Shown: in pieces, positions 45,473 through 56,913 of the stretch
How the letters are laid out: every line of letters starts with the position of its first letter
Numbering within the stretch: position 1 is the stretch's first letter
Source of the DNA: Parapristionchus giblindavisi
Lineage: Eukaryota > Nematoda > Chromadorea > Rhabditida > Diplogasteridae
Direction of reading: 5' to 3'
NCBI GenBank assembly: GCA_943737045.1
Contig: CALSFV010000349.1
Location: forward strand, 124,001 to 188,000
DNA length: 64,000 bases
Made by a program: the position numbers and the translations under genes
The notes under the pieces: generated by a model
Databases searched by the model: none
The model's input: only the letters and a program-made list of their open reading frames with translations
What the model was told of the DNA's origin: nothing

Positions 45473-47232
45473 AGACCTTTGGGAGACCGGCAACGATACC
45501 TCAATACCTCAATACCACACTCGTTGGTTCCTTGGATAATACGGAAGAAACCTTGACGGCTCCGGCGACGTGCTGCAAATTGGAAAACGTCAACTATGTA
45601 CACCACAGTAAAGTCTGACCTTGTATATTCCTCCTCTGTAATAGTCAAAGTCCTCGTAGACAGTGAAGGCAGCCTCAACGGGTCCATAGTTCTGGATCTC
45701 GGTCTTGATGATATCGACGTTGTTTCTCACGAAATAAGCAGACTTTCCGTAGTACTTGTCATCAGCGTACTTGACGTTGTAATCGGGGTTGGTGCATTCA
45801 GTGGTACACCTCAAATTAAATTTAACAAGGAAAAAGTTGAGTTGATCTAAAATAATCTCAATTTCGCGATTTTAATTATTGCTTTTCTCGAAGATCATAA
45901 ACATTGGAGATTTCTTAAGAACGGTGGCTTATCAGAATCACATGCTGATTCGAATGGTAAACTATACCACTAGCCATAACTCTACGGATATTTTTTTACT
46001 ATTCCCTTCTAAGCCATACGGTTTTGATTGCCGAACAATAAGTTCATGAAACATACTTGGGCGTGTCTGCATCAGATAAGCAATTGTGGACGTGGGTTAC
46101 ATTACCAACATTACGTTCTCGTAGTATCCACTTCCAGTGCAGATTCCCTTCTGGGCGATGTAAACCCATGCTTGGATGGGGTATCCTCCTGAAATTTCAT
46201 TATCTCCACATGTTACAACGAGATTTTTTAAAATAAGATAAATTCGCAACCACGTCCGCAGAATCTTCCACAGCATGAGAGTAGATCGTCAGCAGAGAGG
46301 GTAGGATTCTGATTGCCATTAGTGGCAATTCAGTAACGGTCAGAGAAAGCCTCGGCAGCACCGAAAGCGCAGCAGGATCCTGAATGATGCGTTGCGGTCA
46401 CGCGTCGCGGTCAAACGAAGATAAGCTGCTTACCACAGTCAGACTGATCACGGATATATCCGATTGAGGTGCAAGTGGGCCATTGGGCACGAGAATCGAA
46501 GGCGGTAGGAAGGGAAGCAGCATTGAGAGGCTACAAAAGAAATTTCATGAATATCAACTAATGGCGGTAAAAAAATGAAATTTTGAAATATCTACCGTAC
46601 CTCGTCCTCCTTGAACATAGCATCCTTGGGGAGCTTTGTGTGCTTGATTGCCATGAGACGGTTACTGTATGATTGCTTGGGCACAGCGGCCTAAAATACT
46701 TCGCTGCATGTTGAGTCACCTTCGAAATATTAGATATCGTACCTTCCACAGGTTCTGGACGGAGTTCACGTAGTCTCTGAGACTCTCGCCGGTTAGGTGG
46801 AGGGCGGCATTGGGTATGGCATCCTCGCTGGAATTGAAAAAAAAGAATATCGTTGTCATGACAATATACAGAACTGCAGATGCCATGCCCCTCGAATTAT
46901 GATATTTTCGTCATTTCTTTTCCTAAACACACTTTAATGGGCCAGCTTGCAAAAATTCCAAACTTTTATTTAATAGGCTTTTGAACAATTCTAATTCAAT
47001 ATTCAAGTCGCAATAATTCGATATGATAGGGGGTATCCACGGATATTCCATATCAACTGGGAGGGGGGATTTCTGACTGTACGTAGTAAATTCCTTACAA
47101 TCGAGAAAATGCCGAGACAACTCCTACGAGAGCTACAAGTACTGCGAACTTCTGTAAATGGAATATGGTTAAACATGAGCGCATGAGCGAGAATGGATAG
47201 ACGATAAAGCTCGAAATTTGTGGACTCACCAT
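45473..47232 (-). pseudogene. Cathepsin B-like cysteine protease pseudogene
   Basis: Exons in order: ATG (47230-47232), signal peptide KFAVLVALVGVVSA (47151-47099), propeptide LTGESLRDYVNSVQNLWK (about 46830-46745), RLMAIKHTKLPKDAMF, then mature start [20 protein letters not shown] and CGSC at the active site. Defects: the active-site Trp of CGSCWAF is Cys (TGC for TGG); DRY is followed by TGA where the family has Cys (usual DRICIATNG); the Gly-rich CNGGYP segment is shortened; and the block from the catalytic His to Asn (GGHAV...ANSWN) is deleted between IYK..HVAGAVK and GFFRIIQGTNECGIE. The end carries an 8-nt tandem duplication (GTATTGAG) that shifts the last codons. It cannot encode an active protease. 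Confidence -1.
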
Positions 47233-47597
47233 TTCTGAAGCTTTGTTGACTGTAGGAGTGAGAATTCCTAATCAAGCCAAGCTTATAAGCAGTTCTCTTT
47301 GTTCCAATGGATTCATCTTGTTCCATTGGTTTCATATGATAAGAAAAACTGAGAAAGAAATCAGTCACAAGATTAAAAAGAAATGAACCAGTCTGGAAAA
47401 ACAGTCTTGAGATCAGCAAGAGTGCATACAAGAGTGTAGTGAAAAAGAGACAGAGATAATGAAAATTAATGATTTCTTTGATTCGTATCAATAACAAATT
47501 GATTAGTTGATGTGGCATCGAAAAATGAACGTCGATTAGATTGTTCATTAGTTTATAGATAATTACTGCTCTGTTGTTATCGAAAAATTCATGATAG

Positions 47598-47790
47598 CCC
47601 GAGATCAAATACTATTTGTTATTATATCAACAGTGAGCCAACGTTTATTTTTCTGGACACCGTAACCCGAACTACCGTAATCGTTATGCACGCACCGGAA
47701 TTGGCCGTGAACTTATCAACAATACTACAAGATACTGTAGATTATGGTAGTTCGCGTTACGGTATTCAGAAAAATAAAAGCTCATTGTTT
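47598..47790. mobile_element. MITE with AAATACTATTTG end, copy 2
   Basis: GATCAAATACTATTTG and TTATATCAACAGTGAGCCAA match the left end of the element at 24010-24232. The right inverted end (CAGAAAAATAAAAGCTCA) is present but the outermost part is missing, so this copy is truncated. Confidence -1.
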
Positions 47791-48557
47791 TTTCTTGGAA
47801 ATTTCTGTGATATCGCGTTGTTTTCATATTAACTTTCGCCTTATTGTTAAGCTAAAGGTACGTGAAAACGTTACTGCTTCATTTTTCTAGCAATAAGTAG
47901 ATAAACAACTTGTTTTGGTCATATCAACAGCTCAGTCAATTGTTTAGTGCATTCTTATCAAAAATGAATTATGGCCGTCTGTGGATGATAAGAAATACAG
48001 TCTGACTTTTTTGTCAGACATGAGTCTCTAATTCTTAAATAAAAACTACATTGTAGTATGTTCTGGATGAGATTTAGGCTGTCTCATAACTTTTGATCAC
48101 ATTTTTCGATTTCTTTATTCTTTAATTAATTTAATAATGTTTGACGTGATCTATATCCAACACCCACTAAGCTCAACGGAATTCTCGAAATACTAGCATA
48201 GTCTCACGGTTTCATGTGTATGCGATCCGTATGATAGAATGGATTCGAGCTAACAAGAGCTTTTAAAGAACTTGTGAGAGCTTGTACGAAGAGGAGGGTT
48301 TCATTGCAAGGTCGGACTGGACTTTTGAAATGAAAATGAAAAACATGACTGGAATCATTTTTCGATACAGATTTCGAATTCGTTTTCTAAATTTGTGCAA
48401 ACCATCTTGGATTCGATATATGTAATCGATATTGAAATTCGTGTGGTTTTCAAAATAAACAACTCGGACGGTTTTCAGAACTCGGTTCTTGATGCTTCTG
48501 GTATTGTAGTCAATATAACACACTATCTGAGAGAATTCAACAACCGATTTTTTTCTT

Positions 48558-49848
48558 GGTATTGACGAAAAATGAATTTTCCGGTTTTATGTATGATAAT
48601 TACAGGCTCCATGAGTGAAGTACATTGGTACTTGGAAACATCTTCCAATTGAAAATTCTCATCAGGGGGTGCGTTTGGTGTGGTTTGGCGATTTTTCCTA
48701 ATAAGTTTATTTCGAATCCAATCGATTCGGGAGTGGGCGTAATCGACTCCTTGGCCAATTCTAAGAAACTATTGCCGAGGAGAGTTTTTCGAGCAAAGGT
48801 CAACGAACGTTGGAATTGTAAAAATAATTACATTAAATTAATTCTCACTATTTTCCCATGGCGAACTACAATTTTTTTATTTGCTTAATAGCTTCTACAT
48901 GTCATTACACATCTTCAATTTAAGAAGTATAATTTTTAAAAAATTACAAGTTTATGAACGAATCAATATTGTTCGCTGTATTCAATTGTGGTGAGGATTG
49001 GCGAGGTTTCCTAAAAAGTTTATTTCAAAACCAATCGATTCGTGAGTAGGCGCATTAGAATCCTTGTCTAATTCTAAGAAACTATTGCTAAGGAGAGTTT
49101 TTCGATCAAAGGTCAACGAACGCTGATATTGGGAATTTTCGAAAAATGTTTACATTAAATTAATTCTCACTATTTTCCATAATTCTCTTTATGTAGAAGC
49201 GATTAAGCAAATAAAAAGTTTACATTCGCCATGGAAAATAGTGAGAATTAATTTAATGTAAACATTTTTTTCGAAAATTCCCAATATCAGCGTTCGTTAT
49301 CCTTTGATCGAAAAACTCTCCTTAGCAATAGTTTCTTAGAATTAGACAAGGATTCTAATGCGCCTGCTCCCGAATCGATTGGTTTTGAAATAAACTTTTT
49401 AGGAAACCTCGCCAATCCTTACCACAATTGAATACAGCGAACAAAATTGATTCGTTCATAAACTTGTAATATTTTAAAAATTATACTTTTTTAAATTGAA
49501 GATGTGTAATGACATGTAGAAGCTATTAAGCAAATAAAAAATTGTAGTTCGCCATGGGAAAATAGTGAGAATTAATTTAATGTAATTATTTTTCCAATTC
49601 CAACGTTCGTTGACCTTTCCTCGAAAAACTCTCCTCGGCAATAGTTTCTTAGAATTGGCCAAGGAGTCGATTACGCCCACTCCCGAATCGATTGGATTCG
49701 AAATAAACTTATTAGAAAAAATCGCCAAACCACACCAAACGCACCCCCTGATGCGAATTTTCAATTGGAAGATATTTCCAAGTACCAATGTACTTCACTC
49801 GTGGAGCCTGTAATTATCATACATAAAACCGGAAAATTCATTTTTCGT
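48558..49848. repeat. 1.3-kb palindrome built of four related units
   Basis: Arms 48558-49186 and 49237-49848 mirror each other around a ~50-bp spacer. Each arm holds two diverged direct copies of a ~200-bp unit (markers CTAAGAAACTATTG and GGTCAACGAACG at about 48760/48800 and 49075/49110), so the whole is unit-unit'/unit' inverted-unit inverted. A 67-codon frame appears in both arms by symmetry and is not evidence of a gene. Confidence -1.
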
Positions 49849-50969
49849 CAATACCACACATATGTGGATTTTCTCAGATAGCGTGATATATGATGTTCGT
49901 GCATCATTATGAAAGCTAGACAAACTCCCCCCCCCCCTCTCAGACAAACTCTTTAAAAAAAAAAGCATGACACATGAATATGAAAGCTATTCTATCATGA
50001 AATTCAGATTGCTTGAGAAGGTGTGAATATGAGATATTGTACGTACTCTTTGCATCTTCAATGTATTTGTTGAATGGAATAAAACAATTAAGATGTTTAA
50101 GAGATCACTTCTTTCTGAGTGTCTGTTGATGTTCTTAGTGGATATCTCGTGAACACTTCTTATCAAACCCTATTCTTATCATATCCTCCACGTGCACTTC
50201 ACTCCCGTCCATTCTCGTCTCATCATCTTTGATCTCTACGTCTCCCTCTCCTTTTAGAATCTCTCCCTCTCCCTCTTGTTTCACTATCTGATAAGTTGGC
50301 GCTCATCGCACTATTCCCTGTTTGCTCGTCTAGTTATCGATTGATTGTAGATCAACGATAAAGAATGCAATAGTAAAGACGACTGACATAAACCGAATCA
50401 TCCTTATCTGTGATTGTGACTCACAATCAGATTTCAAGTGCATAAGCACATTTAAAAAAAAAGAGAATGATCTCGGTTGCCCCATTTTAAAATTTAAAGA
50501 AAGAAAAACTTGGAAAGTGAAATTTTTGGTACTTTTTAAACAGGGTGAAAAATCCTTTAGTTATGTTAACGTTCCACAGCGTTTATGTTATAATGCAATG
50601 CTATGACTACAATGGATGTTCGTACAGATCATTTTCCGATATTCCTTTATGGGTTGTTTCATCTGCATTGAATAGATACCATTCAAACATATGCCTAACA
50701 AGAAAATGTATGAGGGCATCTTTATTCCAATGAATATTCTCCAGAGAGTGTTCAAACATCTATTTCATCCTGATGTTTCCTCAAAGGCTCCATCCCTTAA
50801 ACGGAACCCCCTCCAAAGTGGACACAAACTTTCTGTCCATGGTCTCTAGTCCCTACAGAAAAGGGAAAGAGCCCGTCTCGACAAAGGTTACGGTCTCTTT
50901 GCCTGAAGATCCGTCCGATAAATAGATATTTGCACTCTATCTCTTTCTCTGAAGGTGTTTACCTCTCTC

Positions 50970-51013
<44 letters not shown>

Positions 51014-51605
51014 TCCTTCTCCCTCTCTCTCTTCCTGATGGCATCGTCGGAACTAGGCAGAAGAGTGCACGTAGATTAGATTCTCCCTCTGATCTTCACC
51101 TCCTCTTCTTCTTCTTCTCTTCATTCTCTTTCCTATGATGTCTCCTCCTATATGATATGTCTACTTCGAACGATCATGAAAGAACGGATAATGAGCGAAA
51201 GCCAAAGGTCAGTCATTATTGATGTTTTCTTTGATTATCTATTAAATAATTAAAGTTATGACTATGTCTATTCTTTGTCTATTGATCGTGATTAAATGTC
51301 TTGATTATATTTCTCATAGCACTATCACAGAGGGGTGAAGAGTTCTGAAAGATAATAATTGAATGCCGATAGTGAAACAGTAGTAGAAAGAGGAAGTGCA
51401 ATATTTCTCTGTTTACTCTTGATAAGCATACAACAATTATTTCTATGAGAGACAAAGGGATAAAGGCCGACAGATCTTGAAGATCCTCTACTGTAATATG
51501 ATACTATAGTTGAATTATCACATGAGACTAGTGCAATTTAATGTTACTTTAAATCAAACTGGAATACAATGTAGAACCGACAGACTATGATAACAGTTTA
51601 ACAGT
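49849..51605. other. Spacer with CT microsatellite, no clear gene
   Basis: Pure (CT)n at about 50980-51010 in a longer pyrimidine tract. A possible first exon (MSTSNDHERTDNERKPK, 51157-51207, followed by GTCAGT) has no downstream partner I can identify. Confidence -1.
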
Positions 51606-51990
51606 TTAATGACCTTTATCAAGCACAGAACCATTGGGGAGGGAATGGTTGCCACTAAACGACAGATTAGTCTGTGCGTGCTGAGGTCCCATACAAGGGG
51701 CATAATTCTCTTCATCTTCTTCATCCTCTGATCAGCAATTAAGACGTTCTTCAGAATCAAAGCCGCTACAGTTGATCCTTTTCGAATAGCAAATCATGAA
51801 ACAGAATTGAGAAAAATTAAATAGAGATAACCCACGAAGTCCTCGCTCAATACTTCGTCAACAATTGCTTGATGATAGGCATACCACTCCAGACTTGCCT
51901 ATAGTCTTCTAGGAGGGGATCCTTTTACGTTGTTGATGTTAATTCGGTAAGAGTAGAACAGACGAACGAGAGATGGACCGCTCACAACCG
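51606..51990 (-). CDS. 3' end of an unidentified gene, or a fragment
   Basis: Two exons fit phase exactly: 51898-51832 (ASLEWYAYHQAIVDEVLSED) and 51727-51606 (acidic EDEEDEENYAPCMGPQ..., stop). Upstream, 51990-51929 reads AFVSVVSGPSLVRLFYSYR in frame, hydrophobic like a membrane helix, but the intervening intron would be only 30 nt (GTAAAAGG...CTATAG). About 65 bp at 51530-51596 recur at 52038-52103, so the locus has been rearranged. Family unknown; could be a remnant. Confidence -1.
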
Positions 51991-51999
51991 AGACAAAAG

Positions 52000-52656
52000 C
52001 AAAGAATGAATTTATGAATTAATAAATTATGAATGCAAAGAGTGCAATTTAATTTTACTTTAAATCAAACTGGAATACAATGTAGAACCGAAAGACTATG
52101 ATAAGACGACTACGAAAGATTTTTTTATCCGATTTTTTAAATATTATCATAATAACTTGTAAGTAGCAACACATGAAGTTCAATGCCTCAAATCGATATA
52201 TGGTGTCAAGTACAGGCAATGGTCACTTAAGTGAATAGGGGGAGATATGCATTCTAGTTGTGACTACTGGACACTTGTGAATCATCGTAGCGGTCCATTT
52301 CATATACGTTCCCTCTTGACTAAAAGACAAACACATCATCCATTCCCTTCATAGAAGATCGACAACTCCTTCGTCTTCTTCATCTTTTTGGTGTTCATTT
52401 GATCCGATGGATATCCCCCTCCATTCAAGTCTCTTATTGTTGGTCTGTCTGTCCGGTTAATGTAGTCTTTCTCTTTCCCATTATTCTAATGTTATCGTAA
52501 GGAGTTACAATGCCTTATAGGAAAAATAAATCAGTTTAAAATTATAAAGATTGTATGTGTGTTGGAAATGGCTTCAAAACATATCAAATTTATATCTTTC
52601 GAAAATACGGTAGATTATTATCAATAGATAATTCCCTTTAGCGGTGGAACAAGACG
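52000..52656. other. Upstream region of the chitinase-like gene
   Basis: AT-rich. It contains the second copy of the 65-bp repeat (52038-52103) and a TACGGTAG near 52607. No exon is supported. Confidence -1.
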
Positions 52657-55600
52657 ATGGTTGCTCTATCGATCATTATCGTCATTCAAATGCTCGCCCT
52701 CGTGACCGTATCCGTCTATTCGTTTCGAGGCAGAAATGGACCACCCGAGGTACTGTATTTTCTTATTGACTGCTGTGAAAACTTGCGAAATTCAACTTAG
52801 TCTGTTTAGTTTTTTTTCCAAAAAAAAAGATGTTATTTATTGGTAAATATATGATTGTGATTTAAAAAAAAATCTGACATGAGCAACAACCGATTCCGAA
52901 AAAAACATCAAGGGACGATGGATAAACTGTGTACCTCTAATAACAACTGTTGCGTAACACGTATCATATAAAATTCTTTTCAACTGAATACTACTTCTTA
53001 CAATTAGTCACGATATTAATCCAATTCAAAATATTTAAAATTATCGATTTTTTTTGTTATTGTTTTTTTTTTCGAATTCAAGGACATCGACCCACCAGTT
53101 CCCTACAGAAAGATGGGAAAGATTCTAGAGAAAATTCTGGGCAAACCGACAAAGGAAAAGGAAGAGAAGGAGAAAGTTATTGATAATTCGATAATACGTA
53201 AGTTTTAAATATGTTTCACGAGCAATATTTTATTCTTAGATATTTTTATTTCATTTGATTTACAACACGAATGGATATTACAAATAAAACAATGCAACAT
53301 GTAGAAATTCAAAATATATAAATTCTAATTAGCTTTAAAACTATCGATCGATATTTCAGCCATCAAGCCCCTCCCGGAGACAACTCCATCCGGGTGTCCG
53401 AAGGCTCTCAAATTCGGAAAAGGACCACCGGCCAAGTGCAAAGGTTCGATAGTTGATATTTGTACAGACTTTAATATTTGAGCTGTCGGTTATCTATTGT
53501 AAGACGCGGCAATTAGAGAAACACTCTCTGATATGTGACAAACTTGTGGTGTACTGTATTGTACGTGTACCTACAACTTGATAACTTGTTATTTAGCTCA
53601 CTACAATCAATCTCGAGCGAGAGAGTAATATCGAACGTGTATTTTTGAGAGTGTTTGGAGTTAGCTCTTTGATAGTCCATTTAGACAAGTTAAACAATGA
53701 GTGCATATCTTTCATGATCTTCGTCTTCTTCCAGGTCCACGAGATCCCTTAAAGAAGCCTGTTTCGCAAATGGAGAAATGGTTCACGAAAGATATGTTCG
53801 AGGTGCGATATTTAAGAAAACAATTTCCAATTAAAGGCGTTGTCTCGCGAATATTTACTTGAATAAATTGTGAAGACAGAAAGGCAAAATTTATTCTACA
53901 TACAGTAAAATATTTCTTTTTTTTACTGATTGAGCCTATAGATCGCATTACCATGAATTAAGCGTCATTGAAGTGCTAAAAACAATTTTCACTAATGTCA
54001 TACTATGTTTTCGAGCATTTTCAGAGAATAACGCATAAATTTCAAAAGGAGACTAATGGTATGTACATTCCTTATTCTAATCTTTCAGGATCTCTTCCCC
54101 TTCGCTAATCTCGGATGGGGACCCGATCGTTGTTTTCCCTATTCATACGAAGCTTTCGTCATCGCTGCCAGATACTTTCCCAACTTTGGTACATCTTCAC
54201 CCAATAAGGTTAGAGAAGAACGGAAAATATAATATTTTCTGACTTTTGCGATATTATAAATCTATAATATACGATAGAATTCTTCGAACATCGTAAAGTC
54301 CACTACGAAAAAAACAATACGATTAAAAAAACTAAAAATTGAAATCAATAAATTAATACAATCAGGTTTATTCCCCTGAGGAGAATCACAAACGAGACCT
54401 CGCTGCCTTCTTCGCTCATGCGGTTCAAGAGACTGGAGAGAACAATGCTGCACTCTATAATTATGTTTTTTTGTAAATTGAATTATTATCGATTTAAATC
54501 CCTGGCTACGGTTTCTTATTTTATTTCTTCGCACTTGGTTCGATGATCATGTTGCTCTGTAAAGTGACCCACGTCTTCCTACCCACGCTTGTCTCACTTT
54601 TGGGTTATAAAATTACTTGCTCAATTTGGTAGCTCATTTTCTTACCATATCGATGACCCCGCTCCTAATTTTCTAGCTCAAAGTGACAAAACACTGAACC
54701 GGCTGTTAGAAACGGTTCCGCCTTCTTTAATCACAATTTCAACTTTTCAGTGGAACCAATGATAAAGAAGCGGCAGATTGCTTCTACAGAGGAGGTTTCT
54801 ACAATTGGTTTGAGGTTGATTTTTCAAATACTTTTATTGTAGTTTACGTAAACTCACGTAAACTGCGATTATGACTTGATAATAATCTGAATAAATATAT
54901 TTAAGACGAATTATTTTTTTTCAAAATATATTTTTCAAAGGGTGGTCCGACTTCCTCTTTTCTCGATCCCAAATCTCCTGGATATGATCCGAAGGACGGT
55001 GAGAGTTGCATGAAAGGAGGAAGGTATTATATTTGTTTACGTCACGTTTATATGTGTTTCAAGGATTTGTAAACTTCTATGGATACCTGTGAAGTAGCAA
55101 GCGTTTCTCTAACACAGGGAAGGCGCGCATTGAAAATTTGACAACTTGCCAAAAAAGTACGATATGACTGCACCATGGTGCACTCTCATCGTCTGTGCTC
55201 TCTCACTTTTGCGTGCTTTCTCTCTTTTCCGCTCTACCTTTTTCTCTGTCACACCATGACCGCTCTGGAAACGCTGTAAATCTTGCATTTCAGATACTGT
55301 GCCGAATCCGCAGAGCTAAATCACTTCTTTGGATGTTTGAAAGAAGAAGTGGACAATAGCACAGAGACATTTACTGGATGCTACTTTGGAAGAGGAGCCA
55401 TTCAGGTACGATTAGACCACTTGATCTTTGATCTTTATTAAAAATGATGAAGAAGTGCAGAATTTAACTATAATTAACGATTTTTACTTATTTAAAAAAA
55501 TTGTTGTAGATGGATGAAACTTCCTTGACTTTTTCGATATCGATTATAAAATCGATATTTTCCAGATCTCCTACAACTACAACTACGGTATGTTCATGAA

Positions 55601-56913
55601 CTGGCTCGCATCTCAGGTATACTGTAGTCGTGCGGTGTCACCGTATACCCTTATTCACAACAGGGAGTGATCGTTGATCTTCTGTCATATCCGAATCTCG
55701 TGATGACCAAGATGGATCCACCACTGGCAGTCATGTCCTCACTATGGTTCTATATGACGGCTCAACCACCGAAACCGGCTATGCATGATATCGTATTGGG
55801 TGAGAATTAGTATGATGCATTATGGGGATAGGAAAGTTTTTTCTTCAAGTAATCTAATTGTAACCAGTGACGTCTGGTATTGTTATGAGAGACTTGTGAT
55901 CAAAATATCTTCATACATAACTTACTTTAGAATTTCTTGACGAACCTGAAATCTAAAAGGAAAAATGTTCAGGAGCATGGAACAGTGGTGAAGAAAACGA
56001 GGAAGCCGGGTATTCCGGACCCATCTTCGGTCCAACTTCACTTGTCATCAATAATGAATGCAATGGAGAGGTAAGCGATTCTCAAAGATCAAAGATCACA
56101 TGAAAAAAATGTTGTTCATCATGGTTATGAGTTTACGAGAAAACACGGAACAAAATCAAACGAGATCGTGGCCGTAAGAAAGTCAATTTATCTGTAATGG
56201 TACCAAACATGATTCCGTAGAGAAAATCGTTAGATGTGCAAGGCACTATAAAATATATATTATACTGATATATTCTTAATCAGGACGCCCACAATCCGGG
56301 TGGACCGGGAGAGTCTCGACGAATAAAGGCATTCAAATGGTTCTGTGAATACTTCAATGTCCCCACTGGAGAAGACCGTCTACTCACATGCAAAGGTAGT
56401 TATTATAGTCCGGTCGGATAAAAATAATATTAGGGTTACGGCGGTGCAGTAATAAAACCGTAATCCAGAACTACAGTGAAGGTTACGGTAGTTCAATCGG
56501 GTCACATCTATGATTTGTTCAGATATGCCAGTGAAGTTGGACATGATCAAGCAGAACATGAGCTACCAACCCGATTGGAGCACAACATGGAAGGAACAAC
56601 CGTGCACGTGTGCGCCCGCACTCTATGGAGGTATGGTAGATCAATCGATCGATATCGATTCATCAAATCAGACAGTTTTACCATGTCCTTAACAGGCCTA
56701 GTAACATCTCATCGATCGGTATCCATCTACCGTAACTCATTCGTTGCAGGAATGATACCGTACTTTGATCCATCCTTCTACCCTGATCGATTCGTTGCAC
56801 TCAACGAAGCCAACAAGGCATTGTGTGAGTCGTCCATCTACGCCAATCCCGCAATGTACACCCTCGACCCTAAGACCTCACCCTGTCTTAGGGTCAAGAA
56901 GAAGAAACCCTAA
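52657..56913 (+). CDS. GH19 chitinase-like protein, 504 aa
   Basis: Fifteen exons keep frame: 52657-52749, 53083-53197, 53360-53443, 53735-53802, 54089-54208, 54366-54472, 54751-54814, 54941-55023, 55294-55405, 55566-55616, 55664-55799, 55973-56070, 56284-56395, 56523-56630, 56750-56913. An N-terminal hydrophobic signal peptide (MVALSIIIVIQMLALVTV) is followed by a Lys-rich linker and the GH19 fold. Family landmarks are RDLAAFFAHAVQETGENN with the expected general-acid Glu (residue ~181), the disulphide-rich CFYRGGFYNWFEGG, then CYFGRGAIQISYNYNYG (~274-290), the best GH19 signature, and a C-terminal CTCAP. GH19 enzymes hydrolyse chitin with inversion; nematode members may act on eggshell, cuticle or dietary fungi. 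I cannot assign the second catalytic Glu with confidence, so activity is unproven. Confidence -1.
53500..53670. repeat. MITE-like repeat in a chitinase intron
   Basis: Matches the repeat at 13820-13975 (GGCAATTAGAGAAACA, CTCGAGCGAGAGAGTA, GAGAGTGTTTGGAGTTAGC). It lies in intron 3. Confidence -1.

Noticed and set aside
46350..46400. Selenocysteine codon in the cathepsin B copy
   Set aside because: TGA sits at a family Cys, but the catalytic His/Asn block is deleted and other lesions exist; simple nonsense mutation is the better reading.
48600..49813. Four matching ~67-104-codon frames
   Set aside because: Generated by the symmetry of the palindrome; no independent coding evidence.
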